Positions 16,989 through 25,966 of a DNA stretch of 64,000 bases are shown here, piece by piece. A program made the translations under genes and the position numbers. The DNA lies in contig FNSS01000001.1 in the NCBI GenBank assembly GCA_900104855.1, positions 7,821,001 through 7,885,000 of the forward strand, in the 5' to 3' direction. Each line of letters opens with the position of its first letter. Within the stretch, counting starts at the first letter, position 1. Under the pieces are notes generated by a model. That model was not told the DNA's origin, searched no databases, and saw only the letters and a list, made by a program, of their open reading frames with translations. Source of the stretch: Rhizobiales bacterium GAS188 (GTDB lineage Bacteria > Pseudomonadota > Alphaproteobacteria > Rhizobiales > Beijerinckiaceae).

Positions 16989-17761
16989 GCCCCGCCTCGC
17001 CCGAAATAAGCGTCGATCACAGCCGCGTTCGCCATAACGTCCTTGGGCTCGCCATCGGCAATGACGCGGCCGGCGTCCATGCACACCAGACGCCCGACGA
17101 CTTGCACCAGCACGTGAACGATATGCTCGATCCAGACGATGGCGATGCGGCGCCGACACAATTCCTGGATGATCTCGACCAGCTCGCTCGCTTCGGCGTC
17201 GGTCAGGCCGCCACCGATCTCGTCAAGCAGCAGAACCTTGGGATTGGTCGCTAAGGCGCGGGCCAATTCGAGCCGCTTGCGGTCGAGCAGGCCGATCGTC
17301 TCCGCTTGACGATTGGCGAGATGGAGCATGCCGCAGAGATCCAGCGATTCAATGCAGCTTTGGTAGGCGCCTTCGCCTTTGAGCCGGCCGCCGGTGGACG
17401 CCGCGACAAAGACATTCTCGAACACGGTCATGCCGCCGAAGGGCCGCGGCACCTGGTGCGAGCGTGCGATGCCGAGCCGGCAGCGATGGGCGGCCCCCAG
17501 ATCGGTGACATCGACACCAGCAAAAATCACGCTGCCGGCGGATGGCCGGTAGGCGCCGGCCAGCAAGTTCAGGAGGGTCGTCTTGCCGGCACCGTTCGGT
17601 CCGACGATGCCGACCGCCTCATTATCGTCGAGCACGAAGTCGACATCGTCGACCGCCAGGAACGCATCGAAGCGTTTGGCTACTCCGGCGGCAACCAGGG
17701 TGACGCTCTTCTCCTCCATCGCCGCCCTAGTCCCCGCGCTCTTCGTCCCGTGCTCTGGCAA
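16985..17761 (-). CDS. ABC transporter ATP-binding protein, LivG-like
   Basis: 258 residues. Walker A is GPNGAGKTT. The signature region reads LLDRKRLELARAL, as in LivG proteins that lack the strict LSGGQ. Walker B is VLLLDEIGGGLTDAE; the usual 'PAAG' after DE is replaced by 'IGGG', a mild oddity. The N-terminal ~18 residues before SVTLVAAGVAKRF are non-conserved, so the ATG at codon 15 is an alternative start. The gene begins at the base next to the binding-protein stop. Confidence 0.88.
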   Translation of the reverse strand: MPEHGTKSAGTRAAMEEKSVTLVAAGVAKRFDAFLAVDDVDFVLDDNEAVGIVGPNGAGKTTLLNLLAGAYRPSAGSVIFAGVDVTDLGAAHRCRLGIARSHQVPRPFGGMTVFENVFVAASTGGRLKGEGAYQSCIESLDLCGMLHLANRQAETIGLLDRKRLELARALATNPKVLLLDEIGGGLTDAEASELVEIIQELCRRRIAIVWIEHIVHVLVQVVGRLVCMDAGRVIADGEPKDVMANAAVIDAYFGRGGA

Positions 17762-19105
17762 TCAATTATAGGACAAAAGCTTTGCGCCAATCGGCACCTT
17801 TGAGTCGTTGGCGTTCTCAGTGATCAAGAGGTCGAACTTGAACTTGCTGCCGGCCTTCGTCTTCACCCATTGCGTGCCGATGATGCTGCTCGGCGAAACG
17901 TTCGGGAACGGGCCGCTGGTGAAATCGACAAGACCAACCGTGGTGATCGTCTTCAATGTGCTCAAGGCCTTGGCGACGGCCGCCTTGTCATTCGGCGCGC
18001 CACTGTTCTTCAGCGCCGCAAATCCTGCATCGAACAAGGACATCGATGCGCCGATTTGCTGGTTCCACTGCTTGCCGGCCACCTTCTCATAGCCGTCGGC
18101 GAGGTCCTTCGAGGTGACGCCGGTCAGCGACGAGCTATAGGGGAAGTCGCGATGCCAATAGCAGGCGCTGGCGAGCTTGTCCCCCAGCGACCCAAGCGCT
18201 TCTACATTCGAAGGGAAGAGGCCGGTCTTGGCGATCTGCACGATCTTCGTCGTCTTTGTGTAGCCTTGCTGAGCGGCCTGGCGCCAGAAGGTCGCAAAGT
18301 CAGGCGGGATCGGGAATGTGTTGAAGATCTCACATTTTTCCGCTTTGAATTTGGCGATTTGAGCCGAGTAATCGGAAGTGCCGTCCTCGTATCCGCCAGG
18401 ATCGATGACGGTGTAGCCGGCCTGTGCCAGGGCCGGCGCCAGATGCTCGCGGATCGCATTGCCATCGGCGTCGTTGGGATAGAGAACGCCAAGCTTCTTG
18501 TTCGTCTGCAAGGTGCTCCACTGCGACACATAGCAATCGAGGAAATTCTTGACGCCGAAACTGAAGTGGTAGGTCCATTTGAACGGGGACGGGGCGCCAG
18601 GCTTGGCGCCACGACCGAAATACCAGGCTTCCCACGGCATGACCGTCGACAGGCAAGGAACGCCCGCGGCCTCGCAGGCATCCGAGACCGGGTTCACGGT
18701 CTCCGGGGTCGAGGTGGTGAGCATGAAATCAATGGCATTGCTGGTGATCAGTTCCTTCGCCAGCTGCCCGGCGCGCGCGGGATCCGACTGGGCGTCCTTG
18801 TCGATGAGCTCGACCGCATAGGTCTTGCCGCCGACCGCAAAGCCTTTTGCCAATGTCTTGCGGACGAGGTCGATGACATAGGGATCGCCTTCACCAAATC
18901 CGGCGAGCGGGCCGCTGCGCGGGCTGAGGAAGCCGACCTTGATGATTTCGGCCGCGTTCGCGGTGCGCCATAGGGCGGGGACGGTTTCGGCCAGGGCCGC
19001 ACCACTCACCGTGACAGCCGCACGTTTGGTGAATTGCCGCCGGGTGAGGCCGCGCCCGACTGCAGCGGTCCCGTTTTGATCGGATGGCGGGATTTTGGTC
19101 GTCAT
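17762..19105 (-). CDS. Periplasmic substrate-binding protein of the Liv-type importer, Tat-exported
   Basis: 447 residues. The N-terminus has a twin-arginine signal (GLTRRQFTKRAAVTVSGAAL) and a likely cleavage after RTANA, so folding before export is expected. The mature part is a Peripla_BP_6/LivK-type receptor (IIKVGFLSPRSGPLAGFG, NDADGNAIREHLAPAL). The ATG at 19105 has GGGAG upstream; the extension to 19195 is unlikely. It is the first gene of the operon binding protein-LivG-LivF-LivH-LivM-dehydrogenase. The ligand is probably an aromatic or small organic acid (inference). Confidence 0.88.
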   Translation of the reverse strand: MTTKIPPSDQNGTAAVGRGLTRRQFTKRAAVTVSGAALAETVPALWRTANAAEIIKVGFLSPRSGPLAGFGEGDPYVIDLVRKTLAKGFAVGGKTYAVELIDKDAQSDPARAGQLAKELITSNAIDFMLTTSTPETVNPVSDACEAAGVPCLSTVMPWEAWYFGRGAKPGAPSPFKWTYHFSFGVKNFLDCYVSQWSTLQTNKKLGVLYPNDADGNAIREHLAPALAQAGYTVIDPGGYEDGTSDYSAQIAKFKAEKCEIFNTFPIPPDFATFWRQAAQQGYTKTTKIVQIAKTGLFPSNVEALGSLGDKLASACYWHRDFPYSSSLTGVTSKDLADGYEKVAGKQWNQQIGASMSLFDAGFAALKNSGAPNDKAAVAKALSTLKTITTVGLVDFTSGPFPNVSPSSIIGTQWVKTKAGSKFKFDLLITENANDSKVPIGAKLLSYN

Positions 19106-19269
19106 TTCGATCTCCCTACCGGCAATTGCTTGAGCGACCTGTGGTGCGGCGGCTGCCGTTGCCAGCGCGTCGGCCTGAGTGAAGGTAAAGAGCAATGGTC
19201 ATGCGATGCAAGGCGGAACGTCATTTCGTTGCACCGCAGCGACGAACGAGACCACGGTTGGGGCACTTT

Positions 19270-19416
19270 CCTTCTCCCGCCCTTCCGCGGGAGAAGGTGC
19301 AAGTCTTGAACAGGAAGACTCTGCGCAGTGAGGGCGGATGAGGATGAAGCGCTCGACCGCCCTCATCCGCCTCGGCTTCGCCTCGGCACCTTCTCCCGCC
19401 CAAGAGCGGGAGAAGG
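19270..19416. repeat. Dispersed intergenic repeat, family C, copy 1 (two terminal hairpins)
   Basis: Both ends carry the hairpin CCTTCTCCCGC ... GCGGGAGAAGG (19270-19297 and 19389-19416). Between them lie CTCATCCGCC and GGCGGATGAGG arms. A second copy in opposite orientation is at 63310-63448. It occupies the divergent gap 19106-19528 between the Liv operon and the MarR gene, upstream of the putative MarR sites. The hairpins could also act as transcription terminators. The repeat type is common in Hyphomicrobiales. Confidence 0.85.
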
Positions 19417-19440
19417 GAGGCGCGTGTGCTCGCCAGGTTC

Positions 19441-19479
19441 GACAGCATACACATCATTTATTTGACAGCATACTGTATG
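19441..19479. promoter_or_regulatory. Repeated GACAGCATAC motif with CATAC-T-GTATG palindrome, candidate MarR operator
   Basis: GACAGCATAC occurs at 19441-19450 and again at 19464-19473. The second copy extends into the perfect dyad CATACTGTATG (19469-19479), 50 bases before the MarR start. The same TTGACAGCATAC recurs at 21241-21252 upstream of the aldolase gene, which suggests a shared regulator. Confidence 0.55.
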
Positions 19480-19528
19480 ATAGTAAGGTGGGGGACAGGG
19501 ACGGGCCGCAGGAAGCGAGGGCGTGAAG

Positions 19529-20014
19529 ATGTCGATGGACGATGTCTTGGCCAAGCCGGGGCATTTGTTCCGGCGCATGCAGCAGATCGCCGTCGCGATC
19601 TTCATCGACGAATGCGCGAGCTTCGACCTGACGCCCGTGCAGTTCTCGGCGCTGGTCGCCATTCGCGAGCATCGAGACGTCGATGCGACCAGGTTGTCGG
19701 CGCTGATCGCCTTCGACCGCTCGACCTTGGGCGATGTCATCGAGCGGCTCGAGGCGAAGGGCCTGGTGCTGCGTCGCCAGAGCCGCGAAGACCGCCGCAC
19801 CAAGGTGCTGCGCCTGTCGGCCAAGGCCCGCAAGCTGTTGCGCGAGGTCATGCCGCACGTCGACCGTGCCCAGGACCGCATGCTCAGCCCCCTCGAACCC
19901 GATGAACGGTACAGGCTGATGCATCTCCTGGAGCGGCTGGTCGAGGCCAATAACGAGTTCTCGCGCGCACCGCTCGGCGAGAACGCAGCTTCCGAGAATA
20001 GACGCGCTGGATAA
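19529..20014 (+). CDS. MarR-family transcriptional regulator
   Basis: About 161 residues. Winged-helix DNA-binding region: LTPVQFSALVAI, DATRLSALIAFDRSTLGDVIERLEAKGLV, then the wing RRQSREDRRTKVLRLSAKA. The start may be GTG 19523 or ATG 19529; both have AGGAAG/GAGG upstream. It lies 13 bases before the 3-hydroxybenzoate-hydroxylase-like gene on the same strand, and a symmetrical motif lies upstream. It is probably a phenolic-acid-responsive repressor of itself and the two downstream genes. Confidence 0.88.
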   Translation: MSMDDVLAKPGHLFRRMQQIAVAIFIDECASFDLTPVQFSALVAIREHRDVDATRLSALIAFDRSTLGDVIERLEAKGLVLRRQSREDRRTKVLRLSAKARKLLREVMPHVDRAQDRMLSPLEPDERYRLMHLLERLVEANNEFSRAPLGENAASENRRAG

Positions 20015-20027
20015 GGCTGGACGTCAG

Positions 20028-21233
20028 ATGACAGGCACGAAGAACAAGCCCATCCTGATCGCGGGCGGCGGCATTGGCGGCCTCGCCGCGGCTCTGGGCC
20101 TCGCCCAGAAAGGATATGCGGTCACGGTTCTCGAGCGTGCCTCGGCGCTCGGCGAGATCGGCGCCGGCATCCAGCTCGGACCGAACGCCTTCCACGCCTT
20201 CGACTATCTCGGCGTCGGCGAGGCGGCGCGCGGCATGGCGGTCTATGTCGACCAGCTGCGCCTGATGGATGCGCTCAGCGGCGTGGAAGTCACCCATATC
20301 GATCTCGGCGAGCCCTTCCGTAAGCGCTTCCGCAATCCCTATGCGGTGGTCCACCGGGGCGATCTGCACGGCGTCTTCCTCAGGGCCTGCCAAGCCCATG
20401 ACAAGGTCACGCTCAAGGTGAAGAGCGAGGTCGTCTCCTTCGAGCAGGACGGCTCCTTGGTGACCGCGAGGCTGGCTTCGGGGGAAGAGATCTCTGGCGC
20501 CGCCTTGATCGGAGCGGACGGGCTCTGGTCGAATGTGCGCAAGCAGGTGGTGGGCGACGGCCCTCCCCGCGTCTCCGGCCACACCACCTATCGCTCGGTC
20601 ATCCCGCTCGAGCAAATGCCCGAGGATCTGCGCTGGAACGCCGCGACCTTATGGGCCGGCCCCAAATGCCATGTGGTGCATTACCCGCTCTCCGGCTGGA
20701 AATTCTTCAATCTCGTCGTGACCTACCACAATGACGCCCCCGAGCCCGTGGCCGGCAAGCCGGTCGGTGTCGAGGAGGTGCGCAAGGGCTTCGAGCATGT
20801 GCATGACCGGGTCCAGGCCATCATCCGCCAGGGCAAGGATTGGAAGCTCTGGGTGCTCTGCGACCGCGACCCGGTGGAGAATTGGGTGCTGGGCCGCGCC
20901 GTGCTGCTCGGCGACGCGGCCCATCCCATGATGCAGTATTTCGCCCAAGGTGCCTGCATGGCGCTGGAGGACGCGGTGTGCCTCTCCCACATGCTGGGCA
21001 GCCATCCGAACGATCTCGACGCGGCGCTCGCCGCCTATCAATGGCAGCGCGTCACGCGCACCGCACGTGTGCAGCTCCAGTCGCGCGCCATCGGCGAGCA
21101 TATCTACCATCCGGCCGGCGCCCATGCACGGCTGCGCAACGAGATCATGAGCGCCAAATCCTCGGAGCAATATTACGATCATCTCGCCTGGCTCTATGGC
21201 GGCAGCGGCCTGCCCGACGGCGCGAGCCCGTGA
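20028..21233 (+). CDS. FAD-dependent monooxygenase, 3-hydroxybenzoate 6-hydroxylase-like
   Basis: 401 residues. The FAD fingerprint is IAGGGIGGLAAALGLAQKG, the DG motif lies in IGADGLWSNVR, and the GD motif is LLGDAAHPMMQYFAQGACMA. The sequence around IQLGPNAFHAFDYLGVG and the C-terminal ARLRNEIM resemble NagX/3-hydroxybenzoate 6-hydroxylases, which make gentisate. Salicylate 1-hydroxylase is the other close family. It lies 13 bases after the MarR gene. A FAH-family hydrolase that could act downstream is encoded at 11.3-12.2 kb. Confidence 0.85.
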   Translation: MTGTKNKPILIAGGGIGGLAAALGLAQKGYAVTVLERASALGEIGAGIQLGPNAFHAFDYLGVGEAARGMAVYVDQLRLMDALSGVEVTHIDLGEPFRKRFRNPYAVVHRGDLHGVFLRACQAHDKVTLKVKSEVVSFEQDGSLVTARLASGEEISGAALIGADGLWSNVRKQVVGDGPPRVSGHTTYRSVIPLEQMPEDLRWNAATLWAGPKCHVVHYPLSGWKFFNLVVTYHNDAPEPVAGKPVGVEEVRKGFEHVHDRVQAIIRQGKDWKLWVLCDRDPVENWVLGRAVLLGDAAHPMMQYFAQGACMALEDAVCLSHMLGSHPNDLDAALAAYQWQRVTRTARVQLQSRAIGEHIYHPAGAHARLRNEIMSAKSSEQYYDHLAWLYGGSGLPDGASP

Positions 21234-21240
21234 GGTCAAA

Positions 21241-21252
21241 TTGACAGCATAC
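21241..21252 (+). promoter_or_regulatory. Third copy of the TTGACAGCATAC motif, upstream of the aldolase gene
   Basis: TTGACAGCATAC begins 8 bases after the hydroxylase stop and matches the two sites upstream of the MarR gene. It is followed by the AT-rich stretch CATACCATATGCTTGCATAT. It suggests that the aldolase gene has its own MarR-controlled promoter. Confidence 0.5.
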
Positions 21253-21361
21253 ATACCATATGCTTGCATATTAATTGGCAGCGATCGAATGGTTTTTCGG
21301 CTTCTCGACTCGGGCTTGCGTCATGCGGGCCCATCCTCGGCCAGCAACAAGGGAACAGCTT

Positions 21362-22081
21362 ATGAGCGGATATGACAGCGAGAAGGAAGCCGTCGCGGAT
21401 CTGGTTGCGGCGAACCGCATTCTCTTCGACCAGGGCATCGTCGATGCCTTCGGCCATGCCAGCCTGCGCTCGCCGCAAAATCCCGAGCGGTTCCTGCTCG
21501 CCCGCAACATGGCGCCCGGCCTCGTCACCACAGGCGACATCCTCGAATTCGATCTCGACGGCGAGCCGGTGAACTCCGCCGAAGGGAGCGTCTATCTCGA
21601 ACGCTTCATCCATAGCGAGATCTACCGGGCACGCGCCGACGTCATGGCGGTGGTGCACAGCCATTCGCCGACCGTGGTGCCGTTCAGCGTCACCAAATCG
21701 GTGCGCCTGCGCCCCATCTGTCATATGTGCGGTTTTCTCGGCGCAGGCGCCCCGATTTTCGAGATCCGGGAATGCGCCGGCGATGCGACGGACCTGCTGA
21801 TCCGCAACCGGGCGCTGGGCGCGGCGCTGGCGAAGGATCTCGGCACCGGCTCCGTCGTGCTGATGCGCGGACATGGCTCGACCGTGGTCGGCGAGACGCT
21901 GCAGCATGCCGTCTATCGGGCGATCTACACGGAGCAGAATGCCAAATTGCAGGCCGAAGCGATGCGTCTCGGCGAGGTCACCTACCTGACCGAGCAGGAA
22001 GCAGCGACCGCGCAGAAGAACGTCGAAACCCAGATTCGCCGGCCTTGGGAATTGTGGAAATCCCGCGTCACCATTGCCTGA
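21362..22081 (+). CDS. Class II aldolase/adducin family protein
   Basis: 239 residues. The metal-binding histidines sit in VVHSHSPTVV and MRGHGSTVVG, and GHASLRSPQNPERFL is the usual N-terminal phosphate/substrate loop. The family covers fuculose-phosphate aldolase but also phthalate- and hydroxybenzoate-type decarboxylases. With an aromatic hydroxylase upstream, an aromatic decarboxylase or retro-aldol step is more likely than sugar metabolism. The ATG at 21362 follows an AAGGGAA 8-9 bases upstream. A frame extending to 21275 crosses the promoter region and is not used. Confidence 0.85.
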   Translation: MSGYDSEKEAVADLVAANRILFDQGIVDAFGHASLRSPQNPERFLLARNMAPGLVTTGDILEFDLDGEPVNSAEGSVYLERFIHSEIYRARADVMAVVHSHSPTVVPFSVTKSVRLRPICHMCGFLGAGAPIFEIRECAGDATDLLIRNRALGAALAKDLGTGSVVLMRGHGSTVVGETLQHAVYRAIYTEQNAKLQAEAMRLGEVTYLTEQEAATAQKNVETQIRRPWELWKSRVTIA

Positions 22082-22201
22082 GGCGGCCCGATCGGCGCAG
22101 CGGGTCACTCCCGGCGACTGGTCGCATTCGAGGGTCGCGCATTCGCCCGTCTTGCCCGCGCCAGTATCGGTCGTTAGACCTCTGGAAGTCGGAGGATGGT
22201 C

Positions 22202-23404
22202 ATGGCAAAAAAGCGCATCGGCATTCTTACCGGCGGCGGCGACGTCCCCGGCCTCAACTCCGTCATCAAGACCGTCACTTACCGCAGCAGCGAGGACGGC
22301 ATCGAGATCTTGGGTCTCCGTCGCGGGTGGGAGGCGCTGACGCACCTGAACCTCGAGGACCCGGCCAGCAGGTCCCGATACGTCTTGCCGCTGAACCGCG
22401 AGAACACCCGCACCATCGACCGGCGCGGCGGCACCGTGTTGCACTCGAGCCGCACGAACCCGTCCAAGATGCGAAAGCTGCCCGATCACCTCGCCGGCAA
22501 GGACTTTCCGGCGTCTGCGAGCAGCAAAGGCGGCATCGACAGCACGACGTCGGTCACCAAGACTTGGGACGTCTCCGGGCAGGTGCTGGCGAACCTCTCG
22601 GCCCTCGGCATCGAACACCTTATTGCCATCGGCGGCGACGACACGCTCAGCTACGCGGCCAAGCTCGACCAGCTCGGCGTCAAGATCATCGCCATCCCGA
22701 AGACGATGGACAACGACGTCCGCAATACCGAGTACTGCATCGGCTTCTCGACGGCGATCACCCGCGCCAGCGACGCCATCCAACGCCAGCGCACCACGGT
22801 CGGCTCGCATGAGCGGATCGGCATTTTTCGCGTCTTCGGTCGCGATGCCGGCTTCACGGCGCTCTACACCGCCTACGCCATCTCGATCCGTTGCGTCATC
22901 CCCGAACACAAGATCGATCTCGACAAGCTCATCGAGCTGCTCCTCGAGGACAAGCGCCGCAACCCGAGCAATTACGCGCTGCTCGTCATCAGCGAAGGCG
23001 CCGCTTGGGAAGGCCGCGAGCCGCCGGAATACGGCGAGCCCGACGCCTACGGCCACCGCAAGAAGGCCAGCGTGGCCGAGCTGCTCGCCGACGAGATCAA
23101 GCGACGCACCGGCGAGGACACGATCGCCTCCGACCTCACCTACGACCTGCGCTCGGGCGACCCGGACTTCATCGACAAGCTCGTGGCCGTGACCTTCGGC
23201 AACATGGCCTACGACGCGGTGCTCGATGGCAAGAGCGGCCTCATGTCGGCGTTGGTGGGGGGCTGCTACGACCTCGTGCCCATCCCCGACCCCAAGCTCG
23301 GGCCGCGCAAATTGGACGTCGCCTCAACCTACAGCACCGAGCGCTACCGTCCGATCTACGCCAACAAGCGCGGGCTGCCGATCTTTCTGAACCGCGCGTC
23401 ATAG
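22202..23404 (+). CDS. 6-phosphofructokinase (PfkA superfamily, PPi-type active-site features)
   Basis: 400 residues. GILTGGGDVPGLN is the nucleotide/PPi loop, followed by IAIGGDDTLSYA, where Asp replaces the second Gly of ATP enzymes (GGDG), and PKTMDNDV, where Lys marks PPi-dependent enzymes. Together these favour pyrophosphate as phosphoryl donor. GGAGG at 22191 is 6 bases before the ATG at 22202. It is monocistronic. Phosphofructokinase is uncommon in the Hyphomicrobiales, which mostly use the Entner-Doudoroff route, so an acquired gene is possible. Confidence 0.88.
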   Translation: MAKKRIGILTGGGDVPGLNSVIKTVTYRSSEDGIEILGLRRGWEALTHLNLEDPASRSRYVLPLNRENTRTIDRRGGTVLHSSRTNPSKMRKLPDHLAGKDFPASASSKGGIDSTTSVTKTWDVSGQVLANLSALGIEHLIAIGGDDTLSYAAKLDQLGVKIIAIPKTMDNDVRNTEYCIGFSTAITRASDAIQRQRTTVGSHERIGIFRVFGRDAGFTALYTAYAISIRCVIPEHKIDLDKLIELLLEDKRRNPSNYALLVISEGAAWEGREPPEYGEPDAYGHRKKASVAELLADEIKRRTGEDTIASDLTYDLRSGDPDFIDKLVAVTFGNMAYDAVLDGKSGLMSALVGGCYDLVPIPDPKLGPRKLDVASTYSTERYRPIYANKRGLPIFLNRAS

Positions 23405-23584
23405 GATGCCGGCATGTGCCGGAGCAGCCTTCGGCGTCAGCCGCTTTCGGTCATGAGTGCTAGGCGCAGTCATCTGACGAAGATCCGGTGTGGTAGGAAC
23501 CGGACACCCATTTCCCCGCGGCCGCGATGCAGCCAATTTAACGGAGGGCGCGCCGGAAGCTTTCCGCGCTCCTGCGGCCGTTGG

Positions 23585-24385
23585 TCAGGGCACGATACCG
23601 CGGCAGGCCCATGCGACGCTCGCAAAAGACCTCGGGCCGTCGGACCGGCCGGCCTCGTAGGCGTCGCGCACGGCGGCGTCGATGCGCGCCCGGGCTGCCG
23701 CGTCGAGCGTGGTCACATATTTGCCGAGCGGCCCTTCGCCCGCGGCAATGGGCGCCCAGTAATCGTCGAAGCTTTGGTAGTCCATGCGAATCATCAGTTG
23801 GGTTTCGGTAACCTCCACAAGTCCCTGCTCGACAAAGGTCCGTTTCATTTCACCCGGTTGCATCATCGGCTGGAAGCAATATCGGTCGCGCAGCTGGCGC
23901 CCGCCTTCGCTGAGTGCCACCACCGTGTCGACCATCATGCGCATGCTGGGCATGCCGCCGAGATGATCCCACACGGCTGCTGCAATCACGCCGCCCTGTC
24001 GCACGACGCGGCTCATCTCAGCGACCGCTTTGCCGGCCTCGGGCACGAAATGGAGCACGAGCAGCGCCAAGGCGCGGTCGAACGCGCCGTCCTCGAAGGG
24101 CAAATTGCAAGCATCTGCCTGCCGGATCTTTATGCGGGGGTCGCTATTGCGCCGGATCGCCTCCTCCACGAAGACGGGCGAGTAGTCGATCGCGGCAATC
24201 TCCCCGAGATCGGCTGTCCTGGCGAGCGCGAAGGTCAGGCTGCCGTTGCCGCAGCCGACGTCAAGAATCTTTTCATCGTCGGCAAGCCCCGCGAAATCGA
24301 TGAGCAAGGGCGCAAGTTCTTTGCTCCAGCGGCCCATGAGTTGCTCATATCCGGCCGCATCGTGGACGTTGAAGCTTGAGGTCAT
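23585..24385 (-). CDS. Class I SAM-dependent methyltransferase (UbiE/Methyltransf_11-like)
   Basis: 266 residues. SAM motif I is ILDVGCGNGSLTFALA, motif II/III PFEDGAFDRALALLVLHFV and VVRQGGVIAAAVWDH. GGAGG lies 5 bases before the ATG at 24385. Proteins of this type methylate small molecules or quinone precursors. The neighbours (phosphofructokinase convergent, GabT upstream on the same strand) do not point to a pathway. A 180-base gap to the phosphofructokinase gene holds nothing recognised. Confidence 0.85.
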   Translation of the reverse strand: MTSSFNVHDAAGYEQLMGRWSKELAPLLIDFAGLADDEKILDVGCGNGSLTFALARTADLGEIAAIDYSPVFVEEAIRRNSDPRIKIRQADACNLPFEDGAFDRALALLVLHFVPEAGKAVAEMSRVVRQGGVIAAAVWDHLGGMPSMRMMVDTVVALSEGGRQLRDRYCFQPMMQPGEMKRTFVEQGLVEVTETQLMIRMDYQSFDDYWAPIAAGEGPLGKYVTTLDAAARARIDAAVRDAYEAGRSDGPRSFASVAWACRGIVP

Positions 24386-24456
24386 CGAAGCCTCCACAGG
24401 CCAGGTTTGGGTCGAAAACGGCCGCAGAAAATCTCACATACTGGCTGGGTTTGCCC

Positions 24457-25746
24457 CTATTGGCGCGCCGCCACCAGCGCCTTTTCGAGCTTGCCGATGC
24501 CTTCATCGAGCATCTCGTCGGAGACGGTCAACGGCACCAGGATCCTGATCACATTTGCGTAGACGCCGCAGGAGAGGAGGACCAGCCCCTCCGCGGCCGC
24601 GGCCCGCGTGACGCGCGCGGTGGCTTCGGGATCAGGCTCGCCGCTGCCGCGCGATTTCACGATATCGAAGGCGATCATCGCGCCGGGGCCGCGAATCCCG
24701 GAGATCGCCACGATGTCGTTGCGGTTGGCGATGCTCTCCAAGCGCTCCTTCAAGCGCTTGCCGACGGTGTCGGCGCGTGACAGCAGTTTCTCCTCTTCGA
24801 TGACGTCGAGGACAGCGAGGGAGGCGGCGCAGGAGACCGGGCTGCCGCCATAGGTGCTGCCGAGGCCGCCGGGGCCGACGCTGTCGAGCAGCTCCGCCCG
24901 GCCGATCACGCCAGCGATCGGGAAGCCGCCGCCGAGCGATTTGGCGACAGCGACGAGATCGGGCTCGACGCCGCTGCGCTCGATGCCGAACATGCGCCCG
25001 GTGCGGGCGAAACCGGTCTGCACCTCGTCGACGATGAACACGATCTTATGGGTGTCGCAGAAGCGGCGCAGCTCGACGAGCAGCTCCTTCGGCGCCTCGT
25101 AGAAACCGCCCTCCCCTTGCACGGGCTCGATGATCACGGCCGCGATGCGCTCGGGGTCGACATCGACGCGCGTCAGGAAGGACAGGGCCTTGAGCGAGTC
25201 GGCGACAGTCACATCGAGCTGCGGCGCCGGGAACGGCACGTGATAGATCTCCGCCTGCATCGGCCCATAGGACTTCTTGTAGGGGGCGACCTTGCCGGTG
25301 AGCGCCGTCGTCGTCAGCGTGCGGCCGTGGAAGGCGCCGCCGAAGGCGACGATCGCCGAACGACCGGTCGCGGCCCTGGCGATCTTGATGGCATTCTCGA
25401 CCGCCTCGGCGCCGGAATTCACGAGCAGCGTCTTCGCCTTGCCCTTGAAGGGCGCGAGCGCGTTGAGGCGTTCGCAGAGCTCGACATAATTCTCGTAGGG
25501 AGCGACCTGGAACGACGTATGGGTGAAGCGCTCGAGCTGCGCCGCGGCCGCCGCGATCACCTTGGGATGCCGGTGCCCGACATTGAGCACCGCGATGCCG
25601 CCGGCGAAATCGATGAAGCGCTTGCCTTCCACATCCCACAGCTCGGCATTCTCGGCGCGCGCCGCATAGATCGGGGTCGCATGGCTGACGCCGCGCGGTA
25701 CTGCATCCTCCCGGCGCTTCTGGAGCGCCGCATTGGTGACTGACAT
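24457..25746 (-). CDS. gabT: 4-aminobutyrate aminotransferase family (GabT-like), class III PLP enzyme
   Basis: 429 residues. Class III aminotransferase marks: NSGAEAVENAIKIAR (PLP phosphate), GAFHGRTLTTTALTG, IIEPVQGEGGF, VDEVQTGFARTG and the PLP lysine in AVAKSLGGGFPIAG. The overall sequence closely follows bacterial GABA:2-oxoglutarate aminotransferases, which yield succinate semialdehyde. No succinate-semialdehyde dehydrogenase is in the window. It may serve nitrogen recovery, in keeping with the amide operon next to it, but the two are separated by 220 bases with a dispersed repeat. Confidence 0.88.
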   Translation of the reverse strand: MSVTNAALQKRREDAVPRGVSHATPIYAARAENAELWDVEGKRFIDFAGGIAVLNVGHRHPKVIAAAAAQLERFTHTSFQVAPYENYVELCERLNALAPFKGKAKTLLVNSGAEAVENAIKIARAATGRSAIVAFGGAFHGRTLTTTALTGKVAPYKKSYGPMQAEIYHVPFPAPQLDVTVADSLKALSFLTRVDVDPERIAAVIIEPVQGEGGFYEAPKELLVELRRFCDTHKIVFIVDEVQTGFARTGRMFGIERSGVEPDLVAVAKSLGGGFPIAGVIGRAELLDSVGPGGLGSTYGGSPVSCAASLAVLDVIEEEKLLSRADTVGKRLKERLESIANRNDIVAISGIRGPGAMIAFDIVKSRGSGEPDPEATARVTRAAAAEGLVLLSCGVYANVIRILVPLTVSDEMLDEGIGKLEKALVAARQ

Positions 25747-25839
25747 GTGCCTACTCTCCGATCGGTCGATCCGGGTTTTTCGGTCTTCGCCATTCCGACA
25801 TAGCGCAAAATCCGCCGCGGCTCGACTCCAACCGCGACC

Positions 25840-25896
25840 CCGGATCAGCGGCGCATCATTTCATGCTGCACCGCGTCCGGTTGACCGGGCGCGAGC
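25840..25896. repeat. Dispersed intergenic repeat, family B, partial copy 2
   Basis: GCGGCGCATCATTTCATGCT and the following CCGCGTCCGG, then GACCGGGCGCGAGCG, match the right half of the element at 59106-59230 and its flank. It lies in the 220-base gap between the GabT and FmdB genes. Confidence 0.7.
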
Positions 25897-25966
25897 GCTT
25901 CCCAAGGGTCTCAGCTACGGGAGGAGGAGGTGCGCTCAGCGCAAAGGTAGGGCAGCGCCCGATCGT

